Of a stretch of DNA of 64,000 bases, positions 62,621 to 64,000 are shown in pieces (positions within the stretch are counted from its first letter, which is position 1; each line of letters starts with the position of its first letter). The position numbers and the translations under genes were made by a program. The notes beneath the pieces are model-generated. The model saw only the letters and a list, made by a program, of their open reading frames with translations, was not told the DNA's origin and did not search any database. Origin of the DNA: Streptomyces echinoruber (GTDB taxonomy: Bacteria; Actinomycetota; Actinomycetes; Streptomycetales; Streptomycetaceae); the NCBI RefSeq assembly GCF_014651135.1, contig NZ_BMWH01000018.1:62001-126000 (forward strand), in the 5' to 3' direction.

Positions 62621-64000
62621 GTGAGCGTCATCCGCCCGGCAGCCGTCGTCGTTCTTGCAGCGGGTGAGGGCACCCGTATGAAGTCGGCCACACCGAAGGT
62701 TCTGCACGAGATCTGTGGCCGTTCGCTGGTGGGTCACGTCCTCGCCGCCGCCCGTGAGTTGGAGCCGGAGCAGCTCGTCGTCGTGGTCGGGCACGCCCGG
62801 GAGCAGGTCGCCGCGCATCTGAGCGAGGTCGACCCCGGTGTGCGGACGGCGGTGCAGGAGGAGCAGCGCGGTACCGGGCACGCCGTGCGGATGGCGTTGG
62901 AGGAGCTGGGCGGTTCCGTGGCGGGGACCGTGGTGGTGGTGTGCGGGGACACGCCGCTGCTGACGGGGGAGACGTTGAACCGTCTGGTGGCCGCGCATCA
63001 CGACGGGGGCAATGCGGTGACGGTGCTGACCGCACAGGTGCCGGATGCGACCGGTTACGGCCGGATCGTGCGGGATGCCTCGGGTGCGGTGACGGCGATC
63101 GTGGAGCACAAGGACGCGTCGGAGGAGCAGCGGGGGATCCGGGAGATCAACTCGGGTGTGTTCGCGTTCGACGGGCGGTTGCTGGCGGATGCGCTGGGGA
63201 AGGTCCGTGCGGACAACAGCCAGGGTGAGGAGTACCTCACGGATGTGCTGGGGATCCTGCGGGAGGCCGGTCACCGTGTGGGGGCGTGCCTGGCGGGTGA
63301 TCATCGGGAGATCGCCGGCATCAACAACCGGGTGCAGTTGGCCGAGGCGCGTCGGATTTTGAACGAGCGGTTGTTGACGCGGGCGATGCTGGATGGGGTG
63401 ACGGTCGTGGATCCGGCGAGTACGTGGGTGGATGTGACGGTGACGTTCGAGCGGGATGTGGTGGTGCATCCGAACACGCAGTTGCACGGTGCCACGCATC
63501 TGTGCGAGGGCTCGGAGGTGGGTCCGAACAGCCGGTTGTCGGACACGTGGGTGGGTCCGGGGGCGCGGGTGGACAACGCGGTGTGTGAGGGTGCCGAGAT
63601 CGGTCCGGACACTTCGGTGGGTCCGTTCGCGTATTTGCGTCCGGGGACGCGGTTGGCGGCGAGGGCGAAGATCGGCACGTATGTGGAGACGAAGAACGCG
63701 TCGATCGGTGAGGGTACGAAGGTGCCGCATCTGTCGTATGTCGGTGATGCGACGATCGGTGAGTACACGAACATCGGCGCGGCGAGTGTGTTCGTGAACT
63801 ACGACGGGCAGAGCAAACATCACACGACGGTGGGTTCGCACTGTCGTATGGGTGCGGACAACATGTATGTGGCGCCTGTCACGGTGGGGGACGGGGCGTA
63901 CAGTGCCGCGGGTTCGGTGATCACGAAGGATGTGCCGCCCGGTTCGCTGGCCGTGGCTCGTGGTCAGCAGCGGAATATTGAGGGTTGGGTGGCGCGCAAG
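62621..64000 (+). CDS. glmU: GlmU, bifunctional GlcNAc-1-P uridyltransferase / GlcN-1-P acetyltransferase (3' end outside window)
   Basis: The GTG start has AAGGG upstream. The 460 residues seen hold the pyrophosphorylase domain with LAAGEGTRMKS (activated-sugar nucleotide binding), GDTPLL and the UDP-GlcNAc region. The left-handed beta-helix acyltransferase domain with hexapeptide repeats starts about residue 255 (VVDPASTWVDVTVTF) and includes KNASIGEGTKVPHLSYVGDA. It makes UDP-GlcNAc for peptidoglycan. About 20 residues are missing. Codons are G/T-biased at the third position, unlike the C-biased genes just before it. Confidence 0.97.
   Translation, partial: MSVIRPAAVVVLAAGEGTRMKSATPKVLHEICGRSLVGHVLAAARELEPEQLVVVVGHAREQVAAHLSEVDPGVRTAVQEEQRGTGHAVRMALEELGGSVAGTVVVVCGDTPLLTGETLNRLVAAHHDGGNAVTVLTAQVPDATGYGRIVRDASGAVTAIVEHKDASEEQRGIREINSGVFAFDGRLLADALGKVRADNSQGEEYLTDVLGILREAGHRVGACLAGDHREIAGINNRVQLAEARRILNERLLTRAMLDGVTVVDPASTWVDVTVTFERDVVVHPNTQLHGATHLCEGSEVGPNSRLSDTWVGPGARVDNAVCEGAEIGPDTSVGPFAYLRPGTRLAARAKIGTYVETKNASIGEGTKVPHLSYVGDATIGEYTNIGAASVFVNYDGQSKHHTTVGSHCRMGADNMYVAPVTVGDGAYSAAGSVITKDVPPGSLAVARGQQRNIEGWVARK

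Overview
The window is chromosomal DNA of a Streptomyces or very close relative. The evidence is the very high GC content with G/C-ending codons, many GTG starts, a bldA-type tRNA-Leu(UAA), Mfd and GlmU, RpfA-type muralytic enzymes, roadblock proteins, a c-di-AMP (ydaO-type) riboswitch, and the Streptomyces-like gene order ndh / ppx-DUF501-divIC-eno / rpfA / P450-mazG / murJ / mfd / glmU. The first gene lacks its 5' end and the last (glmU) lacks its 3' end.

Layout. 1-3.7 kb: roadblock/LC7 signalling genes, a membrane protein, an RpiR regulator. 4.2-8.4 kb: cystathionine beta-synthase, an SGNH lipase, a thiolase behind a palindromic operator. 8.8-13.8 kb: small conserved proteins, a Bax-inhibitor-1 membrane protein, an ECF sigma factor with its DGPF partner. 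14.1-18.4 kb: a probably acquired cluster (HPr-kinase-like P-loop protein, two hypothetical proteins, XRE regulator, HD hydrolase, acetyltransferase remnant) beside the 3' end of bldA (18.53-18.62 kb). 19.1-26.0 kb: MacB/FtsX-type ABC exporter, cyclopropane-fatty-acid synthase, type II NADH dehydrogenase with a possible Rex site. 26.6-31 kb: a Phd/RelE toxin-antitoxin pair, ppx-DUF501, divIC, eno. 31.2-38 kb: cell-wall genes (rpfA with its riboswitch, a second Rpf/LysM protein, a DUF1906 glycosidase-like exported protein, a SurA-like lipoprotein), a P450 with a 130-residue repeat extension, mazG. 38.3-43.4 kb: murJ, an HNH lipoprotein, an SDR plus MerR pair with a perfect palindromic operator. 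43.5-52.8 kb: mfd, a second ABC exporter paralogous to the first, an MFS exporter. 53.3-59.8 kb: a DivIVA-like coiled-coil protein and two divergent toxin/immunity-like units (deaminase and WHH-nuclease domains fused or paired with SUKH and Imm35 immunity domains). 60-64 kb: an orphan histidine kinase, an HTH protein, tRNA-Gln(UUG), glmU.

Three themes stand out. First, bldA lies here and one gene in the window (roadblock protein, codon 11) contains the rare TTA codon it reads. Second, tandem repeats of 9-96 bp are unusually common and many begin at, or run across, the stop codon of an ordinary gene. Third, the 54.5-59.8 kb locus combines two predicted deaminases, one predicted endonuclease and four predicted immunity domains in only four proteins, without recognisable secretion signals. 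It is the best candidate for an incompletely described system.
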